This document shows positions 1 through 10,501 of a stretch of DNA of 64,000 bases, in pieces. Both the position numbers and the translations under genes were made by a program. Within the stretch, counting starts at the first letter, position 1, and every line of letters begins with the position of its first letter. Origin of the DNA: Aliidongia dinghuensis (GTDB taxonomy: Bacteria > Pseudomonadota > Alphaproteobacteria > ATCC43930 > CGMCC-115725); NCBI RefSeq assembly GCF_014643535.1, contig NZ_BMJQ01000016.1, positions 124,001-188,000 of the forward strand, in the 5' to 3' direction. The notes below the pieces were generated by a model, which saw only the letters and a list, made by a program, of their open reading frames with translations, was not told where the DNA came from and did not search any database.

Positions 1-558
1 GGGCTTCAGCACCCCGCCGCAATGCCGGCACGGCGGCACGATGAAGGACTGGAACTCGGCGCTCTCGAGATCGGCGTCGCCGTCCGGCGCATCGGCGGCG
101 TCGAGATCGGTCCAGGCCGGATTGAGCCGGACAAGCTCATCCTGCAGCTCGGTGCGCGGCATCCGCCGCTCGCAGCCCATGCAGCGGACCAGGTCGAGCC
201 TGCCGTGCAGGTCGATCACCCGGGCGCTGCCCGCCGTCTGGTGCAGACGGTCGACGTTCTGGGTCAGGAGCAGCTCGCTCCGGCCCATCGCCTCGAGCCG
301 CGCCAACGCGCGGTGGGCGCCGTTCGGCCGGGCTTGGCCGAAGCGCCGCCAGCCGACCATGCTGCGCGCCCAGTAGCGCCGACGGGTCGCCAGATCGCCC
401 ATGAAGGCCTGGTAGGTCACGGGCGGGGTGCGCTTCCAGTTGCCCTCGGCATCGCGATAGTCGGGAATGCCCGAGTTCGTGCTGCAGCCGGCACCCGTCA
501 GGACAAAGAGACGTCGATGCCGATCGACGAACTCCTCGAGGCTGGTTCGTTTCGTCAT
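1..558 (-). CDS. Sir2-family NAD-dependent protein deacylase (3' end outside window)
   Basis: Sirtuin that removes acyl groups from lysines using NAD+. The ATG at 556-558 begins MTKRTSLEEF. The frame then shows the NAD-binding GAGCS (about residues 22-26) and GIPDYRD, the TQNVDRLH motif, and the DLHG segment containing the catalytic His. A zinc-ribbon half-site CMGC and a second CRHCG follow near the window edge. The frame is open for 186 codons down to base 1, so the C-terminal part of the Rossmann fold is missing. Substrates cannot be read from the sequence. The gene lies downstream of and codirectional with the ureohydrolase, with a gap of about 66 bp and a weak ribosome-binding site. Confidence 0.9.
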   Translation of the reverse strand, partial: MTKRTSLEEFVDRHRRLFVLTGAGCSTNSGIPDYRDAEGNWKRTPPVTYQAFMGDLATRRRYWARSMVGWRRFGQARPNGAHRALARLEAMGRSELLLTQNVDRLHQTAGSARVIDLHGRLDLVRCMGCERRMPRTELQDELVRLNPAWTDLDAADAPDGDADLESAEFQSFIVPPCRHCGGVLKP

Positions 559-624
559 GGGCGAGAGATTAGCGTTGCCGGGCGGCGCCCGCCATCGCCT
601 TCGGCGCGCCCTGCGCTCGCGCCG

Positions 625-1614
625 TTAGCGCGCGGCTGGCCGCGACGACAGGCCGAACAGGAAATTCAGCACCAGGGCAGCACCGGCGCGGCCGGTCATG
701 TCGTCATGGTCGAACGGCGGCGAGATCTCGACCAGGTCGAAACCCGCGACCTTCGGATGCGCGCCGATGCGGCGCAACGCGTCCTGGACGTCGCGCGCGT
801 CGAGGCCGCTCGGGTTCGGTGCCGCGGTCCCGGGTGCCTGGCTCTGATCGATGCAGTCGATGTCGACCGAGATATAGATCGCGTCTGTTCCGTCGGCGGC
901 GAGCGTGAGCGCCCGCTGGACCGCGCTCGCCATCCCGCTCCGGCGCACTTCGCCGGCCGGGATCACGGTGACACCCATGTCCGCGGCATAGCCTGCAAGC
1001 TGGGGGGAGTTCGCGAACTCCGCCATGCCGATCTGCACCAGGTTGCGCCCGGCGAGGACGCCCGACGGCAACTCCAGGGCCTTCCGGAACGGCACGCCGC
1101 TCGATTCCGCGCCCAGATGCGCCTGGCGCAGGTCGTGATGGGCGTCGAAATGAATGACGCCCAGGCGACGGCCCGGCCCCAGCGCCTGGGCGACACCGCG
1201 GATCAGGGGAAAGGCGATCGAATGGTCGCCGCCGATCGACACCGGCACGATGCCGCGCCGGACGAGGGTCGCGATCGCGGCACTGATCCGGTCGAACGTG
1301 CCGGCCATGTCCGTGACGGCGACCTGGACGTCGCCGATGTCCGCCGCGCGCAGGTCGGTCATGGCCCGGCCTTCGGCGCTGCTGAAGGTCGTGTAGTACA
1401 TCATCGAGCGCCGGACCGCGTCGGGACCGTGACGCGAGCCCGTCCGGACGACCGACGCGCCGTCGAACGGGATGCCGATGAGCGCGGCGCTGAGCCCGTC
1501 GAGCCGCCCGTCCCACTGCAGCCAGCTGCCGGCCCGGTGCTCCCCGGGGTCGCCCTTCATGGTGTTCACGACGATGCCGGGCGGTAGCAGGTTGAGGTCG
1601 GCGAATTCAGGCAT
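625..1614 (-). CDS. Ureohydrolase (agmatinase/arginase superfamily)
   Basis: Mn2+-dependent hydrolase of guanidino compounds, 329 aa. All metal-ligand motifs are visible: GGDHS with His131, HFDAHHD with Asp157/His159/Asp161, and SVDID with Asp251/Asp253, followed by APGTAAPNPSG. The family covers agmatinase, guanidinobutyrase, guanidinopropionase, formimidoylglutamase and guanidine hydrolases; the sequence alone does not fix the substrate. It lies 35 bp downstream of a periplasmic binding-protein gene and probably forms an operon with it. The divergent LysR gene makes inducible catabolism of an imported guanidino compound plausible, which is inference. Confidence 0.88.
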   Translation of the reverse strand: MPEFADLNLLPPGIVVNTMKGDPGEHRAGSWLQWDGRLDGLSAALIGIPFDGASVVRTGSRHGPDAVRRSMMYYTTFSSAEGRAMTDLRAADIGDVQVAVTDMAGTFDRISAAIATLVRRGIVPVSIGGDHSIAFPLIRGVAQALGPGRRLGVIHFDAHHDLRQAHLGAESSGVPFRKALELPSGVLAGRNLVQIGMAEFANSPQLAGYAADMGVTVIPAGEVRRSGMASAVQRALTLAADGTDAIYISVDIDCIDQSQAPGTAAPNPSGLDARDVQDALRRIGAHPKVAGFDLVEISPPFDHDDMTGRAGAALVLNFLFGLSSRPAAR

Positions 1615-1649
1615 AAGGCGTCTCGATATCTGTTTCGGCCAGAAGCCGA

Positions 1650-2780
1650 TTACTGTTCCACGTAGTTGCCGTCGTGCCAGGCGTACATGACGTATTTCGG
1701 GTCCACGATGTCGCCCTTGGCGTCGAAGCGGATCTGGCCGACGACGGTCTCGAACGGCCGGCCGCTGTGGAGCGCCGCTTCGAGCTTCGGCGCATCGACG
1801 CTACCCGCCGCGGTCGCCGCCTCGGCCAGCACCTGGAACGCCGCGTAGGTGTAGAGCGCGAAGCCGTCTGGGCTCTGGCCCGCTGCCTTGAACTCGGCGA
1901 CGAGGGCCTGGCCGGCCGCACTCTTCCGCGGATCCGGCGGATGCGTCATCAGCGTCCCTTCGGCCGCGGGCCCGGCAATCCGCCAGAAGTCATCCGTCAG
2001 AATGCCGTCGCTCGCGATGAAGGTCGCGCCCAGGCCCTGGTCATGGGCCTGGCGGATCAGCAGCCCGGCCTCGGTCTGGTAGCCGCCGTAATAGACGGCA
2101 TCGACCCGAGCCTCCTTGAGCTTGCTGATGAGCGCCGAGAAATCCCGCTCTCCCTGGTTGACGCTCTCCTCGAGCACCTCGTGAAGACCGGCGCCGTTCA
2201 TGCCCTTCGTTGTCTGGGTCGCGACGCCCAGGCCAAAGGCGGACTTGTCGTGAACGATCGCCACGCGCTTGAAATGGGCCGCCAGATATTGCCCGGACAC
2301 GGCGCCCTGCGCGTCGTCCCGACCGCAGGTCCGGAAGATCTCGTTCCAGCCTTTGGTCGACGCGTCGTCGGTCAGCGCCGGGTTCGTCGAGGCCGGCGTG
2401 ATCATCGGCAGGCCGGCTTCGTGATAGACGGCGGACGCGGGAATGGACGAGGACGAGCAGAAATGCCCGACGACCGCGAAGACGCCGGCGCCGCTCAACT
2501 GGTTCGCGACGCTCACGGCCTGCTTCGGCTCACATTGATCATCGCCGAGCCGGAGCTTGAGGTGGCGCTTCAGAACGCCGCCCTGCTTGTTGAGATCGGC
2601 CACCGCCAGCTCGGCGCCGCTGCGCATCTGCTCGCCGAACGCTGCCGCGGACCCCGTGAACGGTCCGGCGGCGGCGACGACGAGATCCGGCTCCGCCAGG
2701 GCCGGCGTGCCGGCCGCGACACCAGCCGCGACCATCGCCAAGACGCCAAAGGAACCCGCCAACCGTGCTCTCCGTCCCAT
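1650..2780 (-). CDS. ABC transporter periplasmic substrate-binding protein, Leu/Ile/Val-binding (LivK-like) family
   Basis: Type I periplasmic binding protein of the branched-chain amino acid / amide family, 376 aa. It has an N-terminal signal peptide (RR, hydrophobic core, ending PALA before EPD) and the typical opening GPFTGSAAAFGEQM. A GHFCSSSSIPAS segment and MITPASTNPALT resemble the ligand-contacting Ser/Thr segments of LivJ/LivK. A strong Shine-Dalgarno sequence (GGGAGCAGGAG) precedes the ATG. No permease or ATPase genes accompany it, so it must work with transporter parts encoded elsewhere or act as a sensor. The neighbouring ureohydrolase suggests a nitrogen-rich ligand. Confidence 0.88.
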   Translation of the reverse strand: MGRRARLAGSFGVLAMVAAGVAAGTPALAEPDLVVAAAGPFTGSAAAFGEQMRSGAELAVADLNKQGGVLKRHLKLRLGDDQCEPKQAVSVANQLSGAGVFAVVGHFCSSSSIPASAVYHEAGLPMITPASTNPALTDDASTKGWNEIFRTCGRDDAQGAVSGQYLAAHFKRVAIVHDKSAFGLGVATQTTKGMNGAGLHEVLEESVNQGERDFSALISKLKEARVDAVYYGGYQTEAGLLIRQAHDQGLGATFIASDGILTDDFWRIAGPAAEGTLMTHPPDPRKSAAGQALVAEFKAAGQSPDGFALYTYAAFQVLAEAATAAGSVDAPKLEAALHSGRPFETVVGQIRFDAKGDIVDPKYVMYAWHDGNYVEQ

Positions 2781-2901
2781 CTCCTGCTCCCGCGGCTCGA
2801 GAAGGCATGTGCCCGTTACCGCTCATAGTGACGTGACGGAAAATTGACACAAAACGATCTTTGATCACTAGATAGATGAATTCATTTCATGAAGAACGGC
2901 C

Positions 2902-3819
2902 ATGCGACCGCTGCCTTTGGACCCGCTCCGCACCTTCGACCACGCGGCCCGCCATGAGAGCTTCGCCCGGGCGGCGCGCGCGCTGCATCTGACGGACAGT
3001 GCGGTCAGCCACCAGATGCGGCGCCTGGAGGAGGCGATCGGCTTCCGCCTGTTCGAGCGGCGCGGCCGCCGCTTGGCCCTGACCGACGCCGGCCGGCTGT
3101 TTCACCAGAGCGTCCAGGAAGGCCTCGCCACGATCGCCGACGCGGCATCACAGCTCGCGACGCGCCATGGCGAAACGTCGGGGCCGCTCGCGATCGCGGC
3201 ACCGCCGATGTTCGCCAGCAAGTGGCTGGCGCCCCGGCTCGGCGAATTCGCCCGGACGCACCCATCGATCCGCTGCACGGTGCATGTGATGGACAACGAC
3301 GCGATCCCGACCGCGCCCGGTATCGACGTCGGCATCGCCTTCGGCCGCGGCGGCTGGCCCGGCAAGTTCGTCGAAGTCCTGTCGGCCGCCGAGCTCTCGC
3401 CCGCCTGCAGCCCCCGGCTGCTGGGCGACCGGGGCGGCCTGATCAAGCGGATCGACGAACTGTCGGAGGTCCTGCTGCTGCACCAGGACGATGGCACGGA
3501 ATGGCGCCGCTGGCTCGTCGCGGCCGGGCGCGATCAGGCGCTGCCGGGCGGCCGGCACATGTATTTCACCGACGTGAGCGTCGCGATCGACGTCGCCCTC
3601 CACGGCGACGGCATGGTGCTGGTGAGCGATGTGCTCTCCTCGCAGCATGTCCAGGACGGGGCACTCGTCCGGCCGTTCTCGACCACCGTGCGCGCCGAGG
3701 GCAGCTGGTGCTCCATCGTGGAGCCGCGCCGGCGCAGCGCGCCCAGCGTCGACATGTTCCTCGCCTGGCTCGGCCGCCTCTTCCCGCAGGCCCGCGCCCG
3801 CGCGCGTTCGCAGCGATGA
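2902..3819 (+). CDS. LysR-family transcriptional regulator, GcvA-like
   Basis: 305-aa LysR-type regulator. The N-terminal winged helix-turn-helix is clear (SFARAARALHLTDSAVSHQ), followed by the FERRGRRLALTDAG wing and a C-terminal effector domain beginning PLAIAAPPMFASKWL, which is typical of the GcvA subgroup. It is transcribed divergently from the binding-protein/ureohydrolase pair across about 120 bp, the classic arrangement for a LysR regulator and its target. A TTGACA at 2844 with TAGATA at 2869 (spacer 19, long) could be its promoter. A palindrome ATGAATTCAT at 2876-2885 lies just upstream of the start. Confidence 0.92.
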   Translation: MRPLPLDPLRTFDHAARHESFARAARALHLTDSAVSHQMRRLEEAIGFRLFERRGRRLALTDAGRLFHQSVQEGLATIADAASQLATRHGETSGPLAIAAPPMFASKWLAPRLGEFARTHPSIRCTVHVMDNDAIPTAPGIDVGIAFGRGGWPGKFVEVLSAAELSPACSPRLLGDRGGLIKRIDELSEVLLLHQDDGTEWRRWLVAAGRDQALPGGRHMYFTDVSVAIDVALHGDGMVLVSDVLSSQHVQDGALVRPFSTTVRAEGSWCSIVEPRRRSAPSVDMFLAWLGRLFPQARARARSQR

Positions 3820-3871
3820 CGGGGCCTGCTGCGGGTCAGCAAATCATTTGTCCCTAGCTGCGGGGTTCGGC

Positions 3872-3906
3872 AAAAAAAGGCGCCGGCCGGAGATCCCGCC
3901 GGCGCC
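3872..3906 (-). terminator. Rho-independent terminator of katG
   Basis: A perfect 9-bp stem pairs 3879-3887 (GGCGCCGGC) with 3898-3906, with a 10-nt loop. Read on the minus strand it is followed directly by seven T (complement of 3872-3878). It lies 35 bp after the katG stop. In the plus direction there is no T tract, so it serves katG rather than the LysR gene. Confidence 0.85.
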
Positions 3907-3941
3907 CAAAACAAGCTAATCCCCTGGCGCGTCTTGCTGGA

Positions 3942-6119
<2,178 letters not shown>

Positions 6120-6485
6120 GTTTCCTCCGATCGAGTTCCGCTTTTCCCTTTCCGAGCCTAAAGTTCATCAGTCCGTGAAAAGTGATCCGGCTTCACGGCC
6201 TGCGACGCATCGGGGCACCACCGCAAGCTGTGTTGCGCAGTGCTGCCTGTCACGAGGTTGCCGCCGTCGGCATCGAGATGGATCAAGGAGATGAATCCGA
6301 ACGTCCGCTCCGGGGTACGACCGATCAAACTCACGAGCCAGTACGATAGGACTGCTTTTGGGTGCATGGCAACCCGGGGCGCACTGCCGGCGCGGGTTAC
6401 GATGATGGCCCGACCGCAGATCGGTTCGGCGAGCGCCGTCAGGCCGGGCCTTAGTCGATCGACACCTGGTTTTCTTCAAGGAAAC
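6120..6485. other. Intergenic region, katG upstream
   Basis: 366 bp between the katG start and the tRNA-Gly gene. It must carry the katG promoter, but I see no convincing OxyR-type site. A 69-codon frame on the minus strand (6158-6367) has no clear ribosome-binding site and no family resemblance I recognise, so I do not call it. Confidence 0.5.
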
Positions 6486-6559
6486 TGGAGCGGGTGAAGG
6501 GAATCGAACCCTCGTCGTAAGCTTGGGAAGCTTCTGCTCTACCATTGAGCTACACCCGC
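6486..6559 (-). tRNA. tRNA-Gly (anticodon CCC)
   Basis: Read on the minus strand, a 74-nt cloverleaf begins GCGGGTGTAGCTCAATGG and ends with the T-loop GGTTCGATTCC, acceptor strand CACCCGC, discriminator T and an encoded CCA. The 7-bp acceptor pairs GCGGGTG with CACCCGC. The anticodon loop TTCCCAA gives CCC, which reads GGG. Only the first anticodon-stem pair (G-A) is imperfect. Confidence 0.95.
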
Positions 6560-6854
6560 GCCGGGCCGCTGGGGCGGCGCGTGGTGCCGGGATCGATGTT
6601 AGAATGATCGTCCAGGGCACGGCGGCGGACTATAGGGAGCGGCCTTGGACCTGGCAAGGGGGTTGGGCGTCGGTCGTCCCGTAAGGCTGCCCCATGCCTG
6701 GTTCCGGCCCGGCAGGGGTTGCCTGCCGCCGCCCGCTTGGGGCAAGACAGGGATGACATTCGGCCGGGCCGGACTTGCAACGGCGCGAGTCCAGCCCCAC
6801 CCTCTTTCAAAAGTGCGTCCGGACGAAGCAGCGCCGGCGAAGAAGTGAACGCCC

Positions 6855-7247
6855 ATGTACTCCGAGACGACTCGCGATATTCGCGTCACCGTGCGCCCGA
6901 TCTACCTCGACGACCAATCCTCGCCCGACGAGAATCATTTCGTGTGGGCCTATCGGGTGCTTATCGAGAACTTGGGCCGCGAGACGGTACAGCTCAGGAG
7001 CCGGCACTGGCGCATTACCGACGGCATCGGCCGCCGCCAAGAGGTGAAGGGCGCCGGCGTCGTCGGCGAGCAGCCGGTGCTGGCGCCCGGACAGTCGTTT
7101 GAATACCAGAGCGGCACGCCGCTCTCGACCCCGTCCGGCATCATGGACGGCACCTATCAGATGGAGACGTCGGACGGCGAGGCGTTCGACGTGCGCATTC
7201 CCGCCTTCTCGCTCGACTCCCCTCACCAGCCGACGCAACGGCACTAG
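6855..7247 (+). CDS. apaG: ApaG-domain protein (DUF525)
   Basis: 130-aa single-domain ApaG protein with an immunoglobulin-like beta fold. Family features include RDIRVTVRPIYLDDQS, FVWAYRVLIENLG, RHWRITDG, the VVGEQPVLAPGQ loop and SGIMDGTYQM. In enterobacteria apaG is linked to apaH and Mg/Co efflux phenotypes, but its biochemical role is unsettled. Here it precedes folE with a 23-bp gap and could be cotranscribed with it. Confidence 0.95.
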   Translation: MYSETTRDIRVTVRPIYLDDQSSPDENHFVWAYRVLIENLGRETVQLRSRHWRITDGIGRRQEVKGAGVVGEQPVLAPGQSFEYQSGTPLSTPSGIMDGTYQMETSDGEAFDVRIPAFSLDSPHQPTQRH

Positions 7248-7270
7248 CAAGCGATCAAGGAATTAGCAGG

Positions 7271-7933
7271 ATGGCCGATGGAACGTTGGAGAAGCTGACC
7301 CGGTCCGACGAGAAGCCGACCCGGCTCAACAACCGGCCGGGCAAGAAGCCAACCCGGACCGAGGCCGAGGCGGCGGTCAGAGTGCTGCTGCGCTGGGCCG
7401 GTGACGATCCGGCGCGCGAGGGCCTGGAGGGCACGCCCGACCGGGTCGTGCGCGCGTTCGAGGAGTGGTTCGCGGGCTATAGCGAAGATCCGCAGGCGAT
7501 CCTGGAACGGACGTTCGAGGAGGTCGAGGGCTACGACGAGATCGTGTTCCTGAAGGACATCCGGTTCGAGAGCCATTGCGAGCACCATATGGCGCCGATC
7601 ATCGGCCGGGCGCATATCGCCTATCTGCCGGACCGGCGCGTCGTCGGCATCTCGAAGCTCGCCCGCCTGGTCGAGGTCTATGCCAAGCGCCTGACCATCC
7701 AGGAGAAGATGACGGCGCAGATCGCCAACACGCTGAACGACGTGCTGCAGCCGCGCGGCGTCGCCGTCGTGATCGACGCGGCGCATCAATGCATGACGAC
7801 GCGCGGCGTGCACAAGCCCGGCGTCTCGATGATGACGAGCCGCATGCTGGGCGTGTTCCGCGACGATGCCACGACCCGCCGCGAGTTCCTGGCCATGCTC
7901 AACTCGCCCAGCAACCCCGGGCCCAGCGTTTGA
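7271..7933 (+). CDS. folE: GTP cyclohydrolase I
   Basis: Zinc enzyme converting GTP to 7,8-dihydroneopterin triphosphate, the first step of folate/pterin synthesis. It has 220 aa with a basic, low-complexity N-terminal tail of about 28 residues. The core holds the zinc ligands Cys103 and His106 in ESHCEHHMAPI and Cys174 in AHQCMTTRGV, plus GRAHIAYLPDRRVVGISKLAR. The stop codon lies within a short tandem repeat that runs into the argE start. Confidence 0.97.
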   Translation: MADGTLEKLTRSDEKPTRLNNRPGKKPTRTEAEAAVRVLLRWAGDDPAREGLEGTPDRVVRAFEEWFAGYSEDPQAILERTFEEVEGYDEIVFLKDIRFESHCEHHMAPIIGRAHIAYLPDRRVVGISKLARLVEVYAKRLTIQEKMTAQIANTLNDVLQPRGVAVVIDAAHQCMTTRGVHKPGVSMMTSRMLGVFRDDATTRREFLAMLNSPSNPGPSV

Positions 7934-7964
7934 TGGTTGGGCGTTTGAAGCGGGGCGTTTGATC
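7926..7964. repeat. Short tandem repeat at folE stop / argE start
   Basis: Three copies of GCGTTTGA begin at 7926, 7941 and 7955 (period 15, then 14) with partly conserved spacers. The first copy contains the folE stop codon and the last abuts the argE ATG. Confidence 0.7.
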
Positions 7965-9125
7965 ATGGACACGGCCCATGACCGCGCGCTCTTCGACCGG
8001 CTGATCGGGTTCGACACGACCTCGGCCAAGTCGAACCTGGCCTTGATCGACTGGGCCGCGAACTATCTCGACGGCCACGGCATCGCCACGCGGTTGACTT
8101 ACGACGCGGACCAGCAGAAGGCCAACCTGTTCGCGACGATCGGGCCGGAAATCCCGGGCGGCGTCGTGCTGTCCGGTCATACCGACGTGGTGCCGGTCGA
8201 CGGCCAGGATTGGTCGAGCGACCCGTTCCGCCTCGTCGAACGCGACGGCAAGTTCTACGGCCGCGGCACCGCCGACATGAAGGGCTTCATCGCGCTGGCG
8301 CTGGCCCGGGCCGAGCGCTTCAAGCAGCAGGCCCGGCGCGTGCCGATCCATTACGCCTTCTCGTTCGACGAGGAGGTCGGCTGCCACGGCGTGCGCCATC
8401 TCTTGGCCGATCTGCCGACCGGAGAGCGCCGCCCGCGCCTCGCCATCATCGGCGAGCCGACGCTCATGACCGTGGCCAACGCCCACAAGGGGGCGACGAT
8501 CCTGACGACACGCATCACCGGGCTCGAAGGCCATTCGAGCGCGCCCGACAAGGGGGTGAACGCGATCATGGCCGGGGCCGAGATCCTGCAGCTGATCGGC
8601 CGGATGGCCGAGGAGCGCAAGGCAAAGCCGGTCGCGGGCAGCCCGTTCGAGCCGCCCTATACCACCTTCAACGTCGGCGTGATCGAGGGCGGCACTGCCC
8701 ACAACATCGTGGCGCGCGACTGCCGCATCGTCTGGCAGTACCGGCTGATGCCGGGCGACCATGACCATGACATCAAGGAGCGGCTCGGCCGCTTCGTCGA
8801 GGATGAGCTCCTGCCGCGCATGCGCAGGGTCCATCCGGGCGCCGCGATCGTGACCGAGGCGGACATCGACCTGCCCTGCCTGGTGCCGGAGCCGGAGGGC
8901 GCTGCGGAGGCGCTGGTGCGCGAGCTCACCGGCGCCAACGGCACGAGCGTCGTCTCGTTCGGCACGGAGGCCGGGCTGTTCCAGGAGGCCGGCATGAGCG
9001 CCGTCGTGTGCGGCCCAGGCTCGATCGAGCAGGCGCACAAGGCCGACGAATTCATCTCGCTCGACCAATTTGCCCAGGGCGGCCGGTTCCTCGATCGGCT
9101 CGGCGACTGGGTGGCGAAACAATAA
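7965..9125 (+). CDS. argE: Acetylornithine deacetylase (M20 family)
   Basis: 386-aa zinc metallohydrolase that releases ornithine from N-acetylornithine in arginine synthesis. Motifs are LSGHTDVVPVDGQDW (metal-binding His/Asp), GRGTADMKGF and FDEEVGCHG with the catalytic Glu pair. The dimerisation domain follows from about residue 170. I chose the ATG at 7965 (MDTAHDRAL) because the frame upstream reads through folE's end without homology. With argD and argF at 27-29 kb this supplies three arginine-pathway enzymes in the window, in separate transcription units. A related M20 amidase cannot be wholly excluded. Confidence 0.9.
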   Translation: MDTAHDRALFDRLIGFDTTSAKSNLALIDWAANYLDGHGIATRLTYDADQQKANLFATIGPEIPGGVVLSGHTDVVPVDGQDWSSDPFRLVERDGKFYGRGTADMKGFIALALARAERFKQQARRVPIHYAFSFDEEVGCHGVRHLLADLPTGERRPRLAIIGEPTLMTVANAHKGATILTTRITGLEGHSSAPDKGVNAIMAGAEILQLIGRMAEERKAKPVAGSPFEPPYTTFNVGVIEGGTAHNIVARDCRIVWQYRLMPGDHDHDIKERLGRFVEDELLPRMRRVHPGAAIVTEADIDLPCLVPEPEGAAEALVRELTGANGTSVVSFGTEAGLFQEAGMSAVVCGPGSIEQAHKADEFISLDQFAQGGRFLDRLGDWVAKQ

Positions 9126-9172
9126 TTCGACCGCAAGGGCCGGATGTCAGGCCGACGGCCGATCGACCACAT

Positions 9173-9197
9173 TCCTGATAACGAGAGTTCATCAGGA
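9173..9197 (+). promoter_or_regulatory. Possible stem-loop covering the ada ribosome-binding site
   Basis: TCCTGAT at 9173-9179 is the exact complement of ATCAGGA at 9191-9197, with an 11-nt loop. The right arm includes the start of the AGGAG Shine-Dalgarno sequence of ada. The stem is only 7 bp and AT-containing, so it would be a modest translational brake at most. Confidence 0.35.
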
Positions 9198-9206
9198 GAT
9201 GGGACC

Positions 9207-10331
9207 ATGCAAGCCATGACCAGGATCGACGTCGCCCCGACCCAGGTTGCCCCAGTCAAGGCCAATGATGCCGAAGCCCGCCGCTATGGGAGCGACGAGG
9301 CGCGCTGGCAGGCGGTGTGCACCCGCGACCGGGCCGCCGATGGGCAGTTCTTTTTCGCGGTCGCGACGACCGGCGTCTATTGCCGGCCCAATTGTGCGGC
9401 GCGCCAGCCGCGGCGCGAGAATGTGCGCTTCTTCGACACGATCGCGGACGCCGAAGCCGCGGGCTTCCGCGCCTGCAAGCGCTGCCGGCCGACGGGTCGC
9501 TCGATCGAGGAGACGCAGGCGGACGCGGTCCGCCGCGCCTGCCGGATGATCGACGAAGCCGAGACGCCGCCTGCCTTGGCCGAGCTTGCGGACGCGGTCG
9601 GCATGAGCCCGTTCCACTTCCACCGCGTGTTCAAGGCGGCACTCGGCGTGACGCCCAAGGACTATGCCGCCGCCCGCCGCATCGAGCGGCTGAAGCAGGA
9701 GCTGGGCGACGGCACGCCCGTGTCCCAGGCGATCTACGGTGCCGGCTTCGGCTCGTCGAGCCGGCTCTACGAGACGACCCATGCGACGCTCGGCATGACG
9801 CCCGCCGCGTTCCAGAAGGGCGCCAAGGGCAAGCGGATCGACTGGACCGTGACCGAGACCACGCTCGGGCCGCTCTTGATCGCGGCCACGGCGGATGGCG
9901 TCTGCATGATCGAGTTCGGCGCGGACGAGACCGCGCTCGAGGCCGAGCTTGCGGCGCGCTTCCCGTCGGCCGATCGCAGCCGCGCGGACCAGACGCTTGC
10001 CGATCATGTCGCCACGATCGCGGCCTATATCGAAACGCCTTCGCGCGGCCTGAGCCTGCCGCTCGATGTGCAGGGCACGGCGTTCCAGCGCCGGGTCTGG
10101 CGCGCGCTCCAGGCGATCCCGCCCGGCCGGACCCAGACCTATGGCGAGGTCGCGGCGGCCCTGGGCCAGCCGACCGCCGCCCGCGCCGTGGCGCGCGCCT
10201 GCGCCACCAACGAGCTGGCCATGGCGATCCCCTGCCACCGCGTCGTGGGTGCAGGCGGGAAGCTCGCCGGCTATCGCTGGGGTCTCGAGCGCAAGCAGGC
10301 GTTGCTCGCCGCCGAGAAGAAGGCGGGGTAG
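9207..10331 (+). CDS. ada: Bifunctional transcriptional activator / O6-alkylguanine-DNA methyltransferase Ada
   Basis: 374-aa adaptive-response protein. The N-terminal domain has the four zinc cysteines (YCRPNC and CKRC), one of which is the methylphosphotriester acceptor. An AraC-type helix-turn-helix follows (LAELADAVGMSPFHFHRVFK). The C-terminal methyltransferase has the active-site IPCHRVVG. It both repairs alkylated DNA and, once methylated, activates its regulon. ATG 9207 was chosen over an upstream in-frame ATG at 9144 because AGGAG precedes it at 9194-9198 and homology begins after it. Confidence 0.95.
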   Translation: MQAMTRIDVAPTQVAPVKANDAEARRYGSDEARWQAVCTRDRAADGQFFFAVATTGVYCRPNCAARQPRRENVRFFDTIADAEAAGFRACKRCRPTGRSIEETQADAVRRACRMIDEAETPPALAELADAVGMSPFHFHRVFKAALGVTPKDYAAARRIERLKQELGDGTPVSQAIYGAGFGSSSRLYETTHATLGMTPAAFQKGAKGKRIDWTVTETTLGPLLIAATADGVCMIEFGADETALEAELAARFPSADRSRADQTLADHVATIAAYIETPSRGLSLPLDVQGTAFQRRVWRALQAIPPGRTQTYGEVAAALGQPTAARAVARACATNELAMAIPCHRVVGAGGKLAGYRWGLERKQALLAAEKKAG

Positions 10332-10382
10332 AGAGCCTTACCAGGCCCAACGCCCCTCACCCGGCTCGCTTGTGCTCGCCAC

Positions 10383-10406
10383 CCTCTCCCGCCAGCGGGA
10401 GAGGGC
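10383..10406. repeat. REP-like palindrome between ada and marC
   Basis: CCCTCTCCCGC (10383-10393) pairs with GCGGGAGAGGG (10396-10406). It follows a CCCCTCACCCGGCTCGC stretch; I recall this CTCACCC...CTCTCCCGC type as a common dispersed intergenic palindrome in high-GC proteobacteria. It may act as a transcript 3' end for ada, though no T tract follows. Confidence 0.6.
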
Positions 10407-10501
10407 CTTTGCCATCGCCCATCGCGGCACCTTTGGACTTGGCCTCGCCTGCCAAAGCGGATAACGCTTGAAGACCAAGAACAAGATGCGCGAACAAGGC
10501 C

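Noticed and set aside
6158..6367. 69-codon frame upstream of katG
   Set aside because: No ribosome-binding site, no recognisable family, and it overlaps the likely katG promoter.
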